Source of the DNA: Acidovorax sp. YS12
Lineage (GTDB): Bacteria > Pseudomonadota > Gammaproteobacteria > Burkholderiales > Burkholderiaceae_C
DNA length: 64,000 bases
Direction of reading: 5' to 3'
Assembly: GCA_021496925.1 (NCBI GenBank)
Contig: CP053915.1
Coordinates: 1,922,001 to 1,986,000 of the forward strand
Part shown: positions 53,617 through 61,823 of the stretch, piece by piece
How positions within the stretch are numbered: the first letter of the stretch is position 1
How the letters are laid out: each line of letters begins with the position of its first letter
Notes under the pieces: model-generated
The model's database searches: none
What the model was told of the DNA's origin: nothing
Seen by the model: the letters and a program-made list of their open reading frames with translations, nothing else
Position numbers and translations under genes: made by a program

Positions 53617-55031
53617 ACACGGCGGCCCGCCTGCCCGGCGTGGACCGGGTGCTCTCCACGCCGCTCGCGCGCACGCTGTCGGCCGAATACGGCGCATCGT
53701 CCACCACGGCCGCTGTGCGCGCCGCACTCGACGCGCTGCGCCCCGCCGCGCTCGCGGGCGAGGCCACGTCCGAGCAACTCGCACCCGACGCCGTGGCCGC
53801 GCAGGCGCAGCAGCATCTGGCCGCCCAGTTCGCCCCGCGCCTGAAAGCCGTCTTCAACCTCACCGGCACGGTCTTGCACACCAACCTGGGCCGCGCCCTG
53901 CTGCCCGACGCTGCCGTGCAGGCCGTGGTGCAGGCGCTCACCACGCCCGCCAACCTCGAATTCGACCTGGCCACCGGCGGGCGCGGCGACCGCGACGACC
54001 TCATCACCGGCCTGCTGCGCGACCTCACCGGCGCCGAGGCCGCCACCGTGGTCAACAACAACGCGGCGGCCGTGCTACTCACACTCAACGCCCTGGCGCC
54101 GCGCAAGGAAGTCATCGTCTCGCGCGGCGAACTGGTCGAGATCGGCGGCGCCTTCCGCATCCCCGACATCATGGGCCGCGCGGGCGCCCGGCTGGTCGAG
54201 GTGGGCACCACCAACCGCACCCACGCCAAGGACTACGAAGAAGCCATCACCGAGCGCACCGCGCTGCTCATGAAGGTGCACTGCAGCAACTACGCCGTCA
54301 CCGGCTTCACCAAGAGCGTGCCCGAGGCCGAGGTGGCGGCCATCGCCCACGCGCGCGGCCTGCCGCTGGCCGTCGATCTGGGCAGCGGCACGCTGGTGGA
54401 CCTGGCGCAATGGGGCCTGCCCCACGAACCCACCGTGCGCGACGTGGTGAGCGCGGGCGCCGACATCGTCACCTTCAGCGGCGACAAGCTGCTCGGCGGC
54501 CCCCAGGCCGGCCTGATCGTGGGCCGCAAGGACCTGATCGCCAGGATCAAGAAAAACCCGCTCAAGCGCGCGCTGCGCGTGGGCAAGCTCACGCTGGCGG
54601 CGCTGGAGCCCGTGCTGCGCCTGTACCTCGCGCCCGAACGCCTGCCCGAGCGCCTGACCACGCTGCGCCTGTTCACCCGCCCGCAGGCCGACATCCGCGC
54701 GCAGGCCGAGCAACTGCTGGCGCCACTGCAAGCCGCAGTGGGCCAGGAGTACACCGTGCGCGCCGCGCCCCTGTTCAGCCAGATCGGCAGCGGCGCTCTG
54801 CCTGTGGACACGCTGCCGAGCCACGGCCTGGCCATCGCGCCCGCAACCCCGAAGCGCGCGGGCCGCGCCCTCGCCCGGCTCGAAGCCGCGCTGCGCACCC
54901 TGCCCCGCCCGGTGATCGGCCACATCGCCAGCGACGCGCTCTGGCTCGACCTGCGCTGCCTGGAGGCGCCCGACATGCCCGCCTTCACGGCGCAGTTGCC
55001 CGCGCTCGCCGATGCGCTCGCACAGGCGTGA
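53613..55031 (+). CDS. selA: L-seryl-tRNA(Sec) selenium transferase
   Basis: 472 residues. PLP enzyme that converts Ser-tRNA(Sec) to Sec-tRNA(Sec) using selenophosphate. The PLP lysine is Lys292 in TFSGDKLLGGPQAGLIVG. The family signature VFNLTGTVLHTNLGRALLPD is at about 90-110, and VNNNAAAVLLTLNALA and SRGELVEIGGAFRIPDIMGR follow. Start by ATGA overlap with fdhE. A family B repeat follows the stop codon, and selB, its usual next gene, lies 6.8 kb further on. Confidence 0.97.
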   Translation: MNTAARLPGVDRVLSTPLARTLSAEYGASSTTAAVRAALDALRPAALAGEATSEQLAPDAVAAQAQQHLAAQFAPRLKAVFNLTGTVLHTNLGRALLPDAAVQAVVQALTTPANLEFDLATGGRGDRDDLITGLLRDLTGAEAATVVNNNAAAVLLTLNALAPRKEVIVSRGELVEIGGAFRIPDIMGRAGARLVEVGTTNRTHAKDYEEAITERTALLMKVHCSNYAVTGFTKSVPEAEVAAIAHARGLPLAVDLGSGTLVDLAQWGLPHEPTVRDVVSAGADIVTFSGDKLLGGPQAGLIVGRKDLIARIKKNPLKRALRVGKLTLAALEPVLRLYLAPERLPERLTTLRLFTRPQADIRAQAEQLLAPLQAAVGQEYTVRAAPLFSQIGSGALPVDTLPSHGLAIAPATPKRAGRALARLEAALRTLPRPVIGHIASDALWLDLRCLEAPDMPAFTAQLPALADALAQA

Positions 55032-55035
55032 TTCC

Positions 55036-55093
55036 AAGCCAAATCAGCCTCCAGCGCTTATGGGGCAAGCGCTGGAAGCTCTTGATTCAATAG
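55036..55093 (+). repeat. Family B intergenic repeat, copy 7 (left flank of siderophore cassette)
   Basis: AAGCCAAATCAGCCTCCAGC, GCTTATGGGGCAAGCGCTGG, AAGCTCTTGATTCAATAGC. It sits between the selA stop and the convergent end of the siderophore cassette. Its partner copy at 61764-61818 is on the same strand just before selB. Confidence 0.85.
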
Positions 55094-55117
55094 CACCCAG
55101 GCGATAGCGGCAACGCC

Positions 55118-56362
55118 TTACCCCACCCGCCCGCGTCCACCACCCAGCCGGGCCGCCACCACCAGCGCCGCCAGCGCCACGGCCAGGCCTGCCGCGAAGC
55201 TGCCCGCATAGCCCGCGTGCGCGGCCAGCCCGGTGAGCGAGGACGACGTGGCGATCTCGCCCACGTCGCGCGCGCTCTGCACCGCCGTCATGTCGGTGCC
55301 TGCCTGCGCGCCCCGGGCGGCGAAGGCCATGGCCAGCGTCATCACCGCCACCGAGGCCGATCCCGCGCCGAAGCAGCCCAGCGCCGTGGCCGTCCACACG
55401 CCCGCCACGGGTAGCGCGGGCGTCTGCCCCGCCAGCCAGAGCCACAGCGCCGCCGCCAGCGCCGAGGCGCCAATGCCCAGCGCGAACAACGCCCGCGCGC
55501 CGATGCGCCCCGCCAGCCACGCGCCGCCGCCGCAGCCCAGCAGCACCGTGATGCCGCCCCCTACCATGCCCACGCGGCCCACGTCCTCCAGCGCCCAGCC
55601 CGCATCCACCAGCAGCAGCTTGGACAGGCCGTAGCCCGTGACCGCGGCCATGGCCGACAGCGCCGCCGCCAGCAGCAGCGACCACGCCCCCGGCCGGGCG
55701 ATGAAGTGCCGCAGCCGCGCCGTCGGCAGGTGCCCGGCCGCCCGGGGCCGGTCCGCGCCTTCGCGCCAGGCCAGCGCCAGCAGCAGGCTCGCGGCCACGG
55801 GCAGCGCCAGCACGGCCAGCGCGCCGCGCACGCCCAGCAGGCCGGTCAGCAGCAGGCAGCCCGAGCCGCCGAAGAAGAAGCCGGCCATGGTGCCACCCAC
55901 CTGCAGCGCGTTGGCGCGCGCCAGCGCCGGGCCGCTGAAGTGCTCGGCCGTGAAGCCGTCGGTGGCGATGTCCTGCGTGGCACTGGCCAGCGAGCCGATG
56001 GCCGCCAGCGCCACGATGGCCGGCGCGCTCGCGCCCGACACGCCCAGGCCCGCCGCCGCCAGCAGGCACAGCAGCACCAGCGCCTGCATGGGCACGATCC
56101 AGCTGCGCCGCCGCCCCAGCGCGGGCCTCCAGTGGTTGTCCACGGGCGCGGCCCAGAGGAACTTGAGCACCCAGGGCAGCCCGACCAGCGGCAGGAAGGC
56201 CAGGCTGGTGAGCGGCGCGCCCTGGCGGCGCAGCAGCGCGGGTAGCGCCTCCATCGCCAGCCCCAGCGGAATGCCCTGGGCGAAGTACAGCGCGGCCACC
56301 AACAGCCATCGGTGCGCGGCGGCGCGGGCGGATTCAGCGGCATGTCGTGCAGCGGTGTTCAT
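55118..56362 (-). CDS. MFS permease of the RhtX/FptX siderophore-uptake type
   Basis: 414 residues with twelve TM helices, MAHRWLLVAALYFAQGIPLG at the N-terminus, the cytoplasmic motif DNHWRPALGRRRSWIVPMQA after helix 2, and SATQDIATDGFTAEH, typical of the AmpG/RhtX group. FptX of the pyochelin system has the same length and occupies the same position relative to a PepSY protein and a receptor. A role in moving a siderophore across the inner membrane is therefore likely. An AmpG-like muropeptide permease is the alternative. Overlaps the cupin gene by four bases. Confidence 0.8.
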   Translation of the reverse strand: MNTAARHAAESARAAAHRWLLVAALYFAQGIPLGLAMEALPALLRRQGAPLTSLAFLPLVGLPWVLKFLWAAPVDNHWRPALGRRRSWIVPMQALVLLCLLAAAGLGVSGASAPAIVALAAIGSLASATQDIATDGFTAEHFSGPALARANALQVGGTMAGFFFGGSGCLLLTGLLGVRGALAVLALPVAASLLLALAWREGADRPRAAGHLPTARLRHFIARPGAWSLLLAAALSAMAAVTGYGLSKLLLVDAGWALEDVGRVGMVGGGITVLLGCGGGAWLAGRIGARALFALGIGASALAAALWLWLAGQTPALPVAGVWTATALGCFGAGSASVAVMTLAMAFAARGAQAGTDMTAVQSARDVGEIATSSSLTGLAAHAGYAGSFAAGLAVALAALVVAARLGGGRGRVG

Positions 56363-56784
56363 GCGGCCTCCACGCGGCGGTGCTCGCTGCCCTGGCTGGG
56401 CGTGACGAACAGCAGGCGGCCCGGCTCCTCCACGCGCAGCCGGTGCCAGGTGCCGCGCGGCACCACCAGCATCTGGCCCGCCGTCAGCGGCACTTCGCGC
56501 GCGGGGCGGGCAGCGTCGCCGTCCAGCGTCACGCAGACGCGGCCGTCGAGCAGCGCCAGCACCTCGTCGCCGCGCGGATGCCGCTCCCAGTGGCCGGCGT
56601 GTACCGAGGCGCTATCGCTCACGGCCTTGATGCCGATGATCCAGTCGGCATCGGTGCGGCCACGCTCGGCAAACGCCAGGGCGCGGACATGTGCGCCAGG
56701 GTGCAGCGCGATCAGGCGGCCATCGAGCACCTGGGGCGCGGGCGGCCAAGGCAAGGGGGCGGGTGTGTCGGTAGAGCATGTCAT
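56359..56784 (-). CDS. Small cupin-domain protein
   Basis: 141 residues. Single cupin barrel with motif 1-like GHWERHPRGDEVLALLDGRV and motif 2-like LTAGQMLVVPRGTWHRLRVE. The metal residues His, His, Glu and His are recognisable in HWERHPRGDE and TWHRL. It is translationally coupled on both sides (ATGA overlaps with the PepSY gene and the permease gene), so it belongs to the siderophore cassette. It has no counterpart in fptABCX as I know it; it may bind iron, the siderophore or a breakdown product. Confidence 0.85.
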   Translation of the reverse strand: MTCSTDTPAPLPWPPAPQVLDGRLIALHPGAHVRALAFAERGRTDADWIIGIKAVSDSASVHAGHWERHPRGDEVLALLDGRVCVTLDGDAARPAREVPLTAGQMLVVPRGTWHRLRVEEPGRLLFVTPSQGSEHRRVEAA

Positions 56785-58259
56785 GGGGAATCCTCGAATC
56801 GGAAATGAAACCGCAGGCCAAGTGCCAGCAGCACTGCACCCGCGCAGAAAAGAAAGGCATCGACGCGCAGGGCGGGCGCGGCCACGGCCAGTGGCTGCGC
56901 CAGGCTGCGCGCCAGGTCGATGCCCGCAGCGCCCAGCAGCAGCCCGCCCGCCAGGGCCGATGCCAGCGCGGCCGCACGGCCCTGGCGGCGGGCCAGCGCC
57001 AGCCCTGCGGCGGCAAGCCCCCAGCCGCCCCAGAACACCACGCCCAGGCCGCCCAAACCGCCGGCCGCCGCCAGCAGCAGCGCCGCGCACGCCACGGCCA
57101 GGCCGCCGCCGATGCCGGCCACCAGCCGCTCCGCCAACCATGAGCCGCCCTGTGCCGCGCGCCGGCCCAGCCACAGCAAGGTGCCGGTGGCTGCGAGCGC
57201 GGCCGCGCCCAGGCCACCCACCAGATGCAGGGCCAGCCCCCAGCAGCCGCCATACTGCGCGTAGTGCAGGGGCTGCACCGCGGCGAAAACGCGCAGCCAG
57301 CCGCCGCGCCCGCGCACGCTGTCCTCGCGCAGCAGCAGGCCATCGCGCGCACGGTAGTGCGCGCGTTCGAACACTGCCGTGCTCAGCAGGCCCGCGCGCG
57401 TGCCCGCCAGCGTGAGGGTGGCCTCGGTGTCGCCCGCATTGGCCAGGGTGATGGATTCGACGCGCAGGCCGGGATCGCGCAGGCGGTGCGCATCCAGCAG
57501 CGCCTGCAGCGGCGGCAGCGTTGCGGGCACGCCGCTGGCGCGCGCGGGCGGGCGGCCGGTGAGTTCCGCCAGGGCCTCGGGCATGCCGCCCGCATAGGCC
57601 AGGCGCGACAGCGCCATGGTGCCCAACGCCCCCAGGCCGCTGAAAATGCCGGTAACGGCGATCAGCAGCAGCACCGGCAGCAGCCACAGGCCCAGCAGCT
57701 TGTGCAGGTCGAACGCCGCCGCGCGCCAGCCCCTGGCCCACCGCAGCGCCGTCCAGTCGCGCCAGCGGCGCGGGTGCAGGGCGATGCCGCCCAGCAGCAG
57801 CACCGTCAGCGCCACGCCCATCAGGCTGACCGCGATGCGGCCGGGAAAGCCCGCGTACAGGCTCTTGTGCAGCGTGGTGACGATGGGCGCCATGGCGGCG
57901 CTGCCCGTGGCGTCGGGCACCGGGCCGGCCGTGGCGGGGTCGAGGCTGATGCGGCGCGGCGGGCCACCCGGGCCAGAGGGGCCGCTGCTCACCGTCACCA
58001 CGGGGTGCAGGGCCGTGGGCAGCGCGATGCTGATCTGGCGCGCATCCGGCGGCATCTGAGCGCGCGCCGCCGCCAGCATCCGGTCGATGTCCACCACCGC
58101 AGGCGGCGGCGGGCGCCGCGCACCCGCCTCCCAGTAGCGCAGATGGGCATCCGCCACGGCCCAGACGCCGCTCAGGCAGACGATGAAAAGCGCCAGCCCG
58201 AACACGGCCCCGGCCCAGGCGTGGCTGGCATGCAGCAGGCGCCGCGCGGCGGATTTCAT
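56781..58259 (-). CDS. PepSY-domain membrane protein (FptC/FoxB-like)
   Basis: 492 residues. PepSY_TM architecture: N-terminal TM (HASHAWAGAVFGLALFIVCL), periplasmic PepSY region with DIDRMLAAARAQMPPDA, central TM pairs (HKSLYAGFPGRIAVSLMG, DLHKLLGLWLLPVLLLIAVT), a second PepSY segment and several C-terminal TMs. The histidines at helix ends (TTLHKSL, DLHKLLG) resemble haem ligands in FoxB-type proteins, which reduce ferri-siderophores in the periplasm. The start at 58259 overlaps the stop of the upstream small membrane gene. Confidence 0.88.
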   Translation of the reverse strand: MKSAARRLLHASHAWAGAVFGLALFIVCLSGVWAVADAHLRYWEAGARRPPPPAVVDIDRMLAAARAQMPPDARQISIALPTALHPVVTVSSGPSGPGGPPRRISLDPATAGPVPDATGSAAMAPIVTTLHKSLYAGFPGRIAVSLMGVALTVLLLGGIALHPRRWRDWTALRWARGWRAAAFDLHKLLGLWLLPVLLLIAVTGIFSGLGALGTMALSRLAYAGGMPEALAELTGRPPARASGVPATLPPLQALLDAHRLRDPGLRVESITLANAGDTEATLTLAGTRAGLLSTAVFERAHYRARDGLLLREDSVRGRGGWLRVFAAVQPLHYAQYGGCWGLALHLVGGLGAAALAATGTLLWLGRRAAQGGSWLAERLVAGIGGGLAVACAALLLAAAGGLGGLGVVFWGGWGLAAAGLALARRQGRAAALASALAGGLLLGAAGIDLARSLAQPLAVAAPALRVDAFLFCAGAVLLALGLRFHFRFEDSP

Positions 58260-58537
58260 GCGGGCAGCCCTCCCGACAGTGGCGCCAGCGCCGCCACCAC
58301 GGCGGCGGCCACGGCCAGCGCCAGCACGCGGCCCCAGGCGCGCGCGCCGCTGGCGGCCAGCAGCGCAGCGAAGATGGCACCCAGCCACGCCGCGGTGCCG
58401 ATGAACACGCCCGCGTAGAGCCGCTCCAGGCCGCGCGCATCCGGCCAGGCCAGCACCGTGGCCATCGCCACCAGCACCGCCGCCACGCCGCCGCCCAGCA
58501 CCCCGGCGCTCGCGCGCCCCAGTCCCACCGCCGCCAT
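58256..58537 (-). CDS. Small integral membrane protein of the siderophore cassette (FptB/DUF3649-like)
   Basis: 93 residues with three hydrophobic segments: ASAGVLGGGVAAVLVAMATV, YAGVFIGTAAWLGAIFAALL, AWGRVLALAVAAAVVAALA. It sits between the receptor (one base apart) and PepSY genes with an ATGA overlap, the position of FptB in the pyochelin operon. The biochemical function is unknown; naming is by position and topology. Confidence 0.75.
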   Translation of the reverse strand: MAAVGLGRASAGVLGGGVAAVLVAMATVLAWPDARGLERLYAGVFIGTAAWLGAIFAALLAASGARAWGRVLALAVAAAVVAALAPLSGGLPA

Positions 58538-58538
58538 C

Positions 58539-60638
58539 TCAGAACACCGTGCGCAGCGTCAACATGGCGCTGCGCGGCTCGCCGTAGCGGTTGCTCCAGG
58601 CCGTGCCCGACAGGCTCTGGTAGTAGCCGCGGTCGAACAGGTTGCCCACGTTGAGCGCCACGGTGGTCGTGCGGCCCAGGCGGTAGCCCACGCGCAGGTT
58701 CACCAGCCCGTAGCCGTCCTGGCGCTGGGTGACGCTGCCAGACACCGCCGAAAACTCGCTCTGCGCCTGAATGCCCGCGCCCAGCGTCCAGCGCCGCTCG
58801 TCGATGGGCAGCGTGTAATTGGCCCACAGCCGCAGGATGTGGCGCGGCGTGAAGCGCGCCAGCGGCTGGCCCGCGAGCGTGGCGTCGCGCACGTATTCGG
58901 TGGTGTTGTAGGTGTAGCCGGCCTGCACGCTCAGGTCACGCGTGATACGGCCCGTGGCCTCGGCCTCGAAGCCCCGGCTCACGGCCTCGCCGCTGTTGAC
59001 GTAGTAGCACGCGGCGCCCGCGCACGGGTGGTCGGGGTCCTGCTGCGCGCGGTTGGTCTGGCGGATGCGGAACACGGCCAGCGACACGTTCAGGCGCCCG
59101 TCGGCCAGTTCGCCCTTCACGCCCGCCTCGTAGTTCGTGCCCTCGATCGGGTCGATGACGCTGCCCTCCCAGGTGCGCTGGGTCTGCGGCTGGAAGATCT
59201 GCGCGTAGCTGGCATAGGCGGACCATTGCGGCGTCAGCGCATAGACCAACCCGCCATAGGGCGTGAACTGGCCGCTGATGCGCGACGTGCCCGACGCCGT
59301 CTCCTGCTCCCACCGGCTGACGCGCACGCCCACGATCAGTTTGAGCGGGTCGGCCAGGCTGAAGCGGCCCATGGCGTACAGGCCCGACTGCGTGGTGCGC
59401 GTGGGGCCGCGCGAGCCGTAGGCGCCGGTGGCGGGCTCGGGCACGCCGTGCGGATTCCAGCCGAAGACGTCCACCGGCGCGTTGGGCGCGGGGGTCAGGC
59501 TGGCCTGGAACTGCTCGAAGCGGGTCTTCTGGTAGTTGCCGCCCACCATCAGCTCGTGCTGGCGGCCCAGCAGCGTGAACGGGCCGCTGGCGTAGCCGTC
59601 GATGCTGCTTTGCGCACTGTCGAAGGCATAGGCCGCACCCGTGAGCCTGGGCCCGGCCAGCGTCGCCGGATCGACCGCGCCGTTGGCCCCGGCGTACTTC
59701 AGCGTCGAATCGCCCGAGAGGTGGTTGGCGTTGAGCTTGAACGCCCAGCCGTTGCCAAAGCGGTGGTCCAGCCCGGCGAACACGCGCGTGTTGTCCCAGT
59801 CGAAGCGGTCCCAGGCCACGTCCAGGTAAGTTGAGCGCGGCAGGCCCAGGGGCTGGCCGTTGGCATAGAAAGGCACGCCCGACATGTTGGTGATCGAGCG
59901 GATGCGCTGCTGGTGCGCGCCCAGGCTCAGCGTGGTCGCGGGGGCCACGTCCAGCTCGGCGATGGCGTAGACGTTGCTGGACTGCTGCGTGGCCACGTCG
60001 TAGAAGAAATCGCGGTCCTCGTGGCTCGCCACCACCATGCCGCGCAGCGTGCCCGCCGCGTTCAGCGGGCCGCCCACGTCCGCCTCGGCGCGGTAGCGGT
60101 TCCAGCTTCCCGCACCCAGCGAGGCGCTGCCGCCGAATTGGCGCGGCGGCCGCCGGGGCACCAGGTTCACCGTGGCCGACGGGTTGCCCGCGCCCGCCAG
60201 CAGGCCCGCCGCGCCGCGCAGGATTTCCACGCGCTCGTACATGGCCATGTCCTGCGGCGCGCTGGCGGTGCCGCCCAGCAGCACGGGCACGCCGTCCTGC
60301 TGGAACGAATCGATCTTGAAGCCGCGCGCGTAGTAACCCGTGGTCAGCTGCTGGTAGGGCTGCACCGTGACGCCGGGCGACTGCTGCATCACGTCGTCGA
60401 GCGTGCGCAGGTTCTGCTCGTGCATGCGCCCGGCGTCGATCACCGTGATGGACTGCGGCGTTTCGCGCAGCGTGGGGGTGATGCGGTTGAGCGAAGTGCC
60501 CACCTCGGGCGCCGCCGTCACCTCCACGCCGGGCAGCGTGGCGGCGGGCTCCTGCTCCTGCGCTTGCACGCCCAGGGCCGCCAACGCGGCGGCTAACGCC
60601 ACGGGCCGCCAGCGGCCCTGTCTGAATCCTTGCGCCAT
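58539..60638 (-). CDS. TonB-dependent siderophore receptor (FptA-like position)
   Basis: 699 residues. Signal peptide to about residue 25 (RPVALAAALAALGVQAQEQE), TonB-box region LPGVEVTAAPE, plug (LRETPQSITVIDAGRMHEQN, YERVEILRGAAGLLAGAGNP) and a barrel ending RSAMLTLRTVF. No STN domain. AGGAGG eight bases upstream fixes the start. A Fur-box-like palindrome lies about 22 bases upstream, and an AraC-type regulator gene precedes it on the same strand. It is the first structural gene of the six-gene cassette. Confidence 0.95.
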   Translation of the reverse strand: MAQGFRQGRWRPVALAAALAALGVQAQEQEPAATLPGVEVTAAPEVGTSLNRITPTLRETPQSITVIDAGRMHEQNLRTLDDVMQQSPGVTVQPYQQLTTGYYARGFKIDSFQQDGVPVLLGGTASAPQDMAMYERVEILRGAAGLLAGAGNPSATVNLVPRRPPRQFGGSASLGAGSWNRYRAEADVGGPLNAAGTLRGMVVASHEDRDFFYDVATQQSSNVYAIAELDVAPATTLSLGAHQQRIRSITNMSGVPFYANGQPLGLPRSTYLDVAWDRFDWDNTRVFAGLDHRFGNGWAFKLNANHLSGDSTLKYAGANGAVDPATLAGPRLTGAAYAFDSAQSSIDGYASGPFTLLGRQHELMVGGNYQKTRFEQFQASLTPAPNAPVDVFGWNPHGVPEPATGAYGSRGPTRTTQSGLYAMGRFSLADPLKLIVGVRVSRWEQETASGTSRISGQFTPYGGLVYALTPQWSAYASYAQIFQPQTQRTWEGSVIDPIEGTNYEAGVKGELADGRLNVSLAVFRIRQTNRAQQDPDHPCAGAACYYVNSGEAVSRGFEAEATGRITRDLSVQAGYTYNTTEYVRDATLAGQPLARFTPRHILRLWANYTLPIDERRWTLGAGIQAQSEFSAVSGSVTQRQDGYGLVNLRVGYRLGRTTTVALNVGNLFDRGYYQSLSGTAWSNRYGEPRSAMLTLRTVF

Positions 60639-60658
60639 GAATCGCGCCTCCTTTTTTT

Positions 60659-60676
60659 ATGAGAATCAATCTCAAC
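60659..60676. promoter_or_regulatory. Fur-box-like palindrome upstream of the siderophore receptor
   Basis: ATGAGAATCAATCTCAAC; the arms TGAGA and TCTCA are perfectly inverted around ATCAA. The GAGAATnnATCTC core is close to half-sites of the classical Fur consensus and lies 20 bases upstream of the receptor ATG. Confidence 0.65.
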
Positions 60677-60749
60677 AAAGTCTAGGAAGCCACGGCCCTC
60701 CGGATTGGCGATGGCGGAAGTTTGGCTGGCGATCGCGGAAGTACCGGCG

Positions 60750-61640
60750 TCAGTGCAGCGCGCTCGGCGCCACGCCGAAGCGCTGGCGGAACACCTTGGT
60801 GAAGTGCGAATCGGTGTAGCCGCAGGCCTGCGCCGCCTGCGCCACGCTGCCGTGCCCGGCGGCGATGAGCCGGTAGGCCAGATCCAGCCGCTGCGCGCGC
60901 ACGAACTCGTACACGCTGCAGCCGAACAGCTGGCGAAAGCCCGTGGTGAGCTTGTTGACGTTGGTGCCCGCCAGCCGCGCCAGTTCGGGCAGCGAGGGCG
61001 GATCGTTCAGGCGCTGGCGCAGGATGTCCTGGGCCGCCCGCAGGCGGCGCACGTCGTGCGCGCGCAGCGGGCTGGCACCGGCCGGGCCGCCGCGCTGCTC
61101 CAGCCCGGCCATCACGGTGGCCGCCAGTTCCAGGGCCTTGCCCGCCAGGTAGATCCGGCGCGCCGCGCCCTGCAAGGGGCACATCAGCATCTGCCGGCCC
61201 AGCCCCTGCAGCACGCGGTCGGCGCGCTGGTCCAGCACCATGCCGCGCTGGCCCGAGGCGCGCCGCGCCAGCCAGTCGGCGTCGATGCCGAAGTCCTGCG
61301 CCAGCGACGCCGCCGGCATGCGCACGGCCACGTATTCGAGCACGGCGGCGGGGTCGAACTCGTGCCGCACGGTGAAGGGTTCCCTGTTCAGGCTCAGGTG
61401 AAAAGCCGGCCCCTGCACGCGCACCGCCTGGCGCTCGCGCAGCTGGTAGCGCAGTTGCCCGCCCAGCACCAGCACGAGCTTGAAGCCCGGCTCCACCACC
61501 TCGGTGGTGCATGCGGGCGCATCGAAGCGCAGCACGCCGCCGGCCAGCGACACCTGGGGCGCGACGGCGGGCAACTGCCAGCCGTAGCCAGAATCCGGGT
61601 CGGTGCGCGAAGGGGTCATGCGGGAATCAATCGCTCTCAT
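60750..61640 (-). CDS. AraC-family regulator of siderophore uptake (PchR/AlcR-like)
   Basis: 296 residues. The N-terminal sensing region (1-190) is followed by two HTH motifs: PPSLPELARLAGTNVNKLTT and GSVAQAAQACGYTDSHFTKV, ending FRQRFGVAPSALH. PchR, YbtA and AlcR relatives bind siderophore and activate receptor genes. The ATG at 61640 overlaps the Fur-like site; the in-frame ATG at 61619 is an alternative, and neither has a good ribosome-binding site. It is transcribed toward the receptor gene on the same strand. Confidence 0.88.
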   Translation of the reverse strand: MRAIDSRMTPSRTDPDSGYGWQLPAVAPQVSLAGGVLRFDAPACTTEVVEPGFKLVLVLGGQLRYQLRERQAVRVQGPAFHLSLNREPFTVRHEFDPAAVLEYVAVRMPAASLAQDFGIDADWLARRASGQRGMVLDQRADRVLQGLGRQMLMCPLQGAARRIYLAGKALELAATVMAGLEQRGGPAGASPLRAHDVRRLRAAQDILRQRLNDPPSLPELARLAGTNVNKLTTGFRQLFGCSVYEFVRAQRLDLAYRLIAAGHGSVAQAAQACGYTDSHFTKVFRQRFGVAPSALH

Positions 61641-61661
61641 GAGAATGATTCTTGATTATTC
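61639..61661. promoter_or_regulatory. Fur-box-like site at the start of the AraC regulator gene
   Basis: ATGAGAATGATTCTTGATTA followed by TTC. The first half GAGAATGATTCT matches the ATGATAATxATT-type Fur core well, and the 3' part repeats a GATTAT half-site. It overlaps the regulator start, so it would link the regulator to iron status. Confidence 0.7.
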
Positions 61662-61763
61662 CCGATCTGGCATGCTCCTGCCCGAGACCGTGTGAGGTTG
61701 GGTATTTCGCCTCTGGCCGATGCAATACTTGGCAGCACCGCCGCGCTGCTGGAGATCATGAAG
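61662..61763. other. Intergenic sequence between siderophore cassette and selB repeat
   Basis: About 100 bases with no recognised gene. A short open stretch (LGISPLADAILGSTAALL) runs into the repeat and stops at TAG 61815-61817, but has no supported start or homology that I recognise. It could be remnant coding sequence from the original selA-selB junction or from the insertion. Confidence 0.35.
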
Positions 61764-61818
61764 GAAATCGGCCTCCAGCCCTTTATGGACAAGCGCAACC
61801 AGCTACGAAAGAAATAGC
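61764..61818 (+). repeat. Family B intergenic repeat, copy 8 (right flank of siderophore cassette)
   Basis: GAAATCGGCCTCCAGCCCTT, TATGGACAAGCGCAACCAGC, TACGAAAGAAATAGC. It ends five bases before the selB ATG. Same strand as copy 7 after selA. Confidence 0.8.
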
Positions 61819-61823
61819 AATCC

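Noticed and set aside
16074..55093. Family B repeats as rho-independent terminators
   Set aside because: The hairpin GCGCTT/AAGCGC is present, but most copies lack a following T run, orientation is independent of gene direction, and one copy carries a used ribosome-binding site.
55118..56362. AmpG muropeptide permease
   Set aside because: General sequence resemblance exists, but the length, ATGA coupling to cupin and PepSY genes and the adjacent receptor and AraC regulator favour the RhtX/FptX type. Kept as an alternative in the entry.
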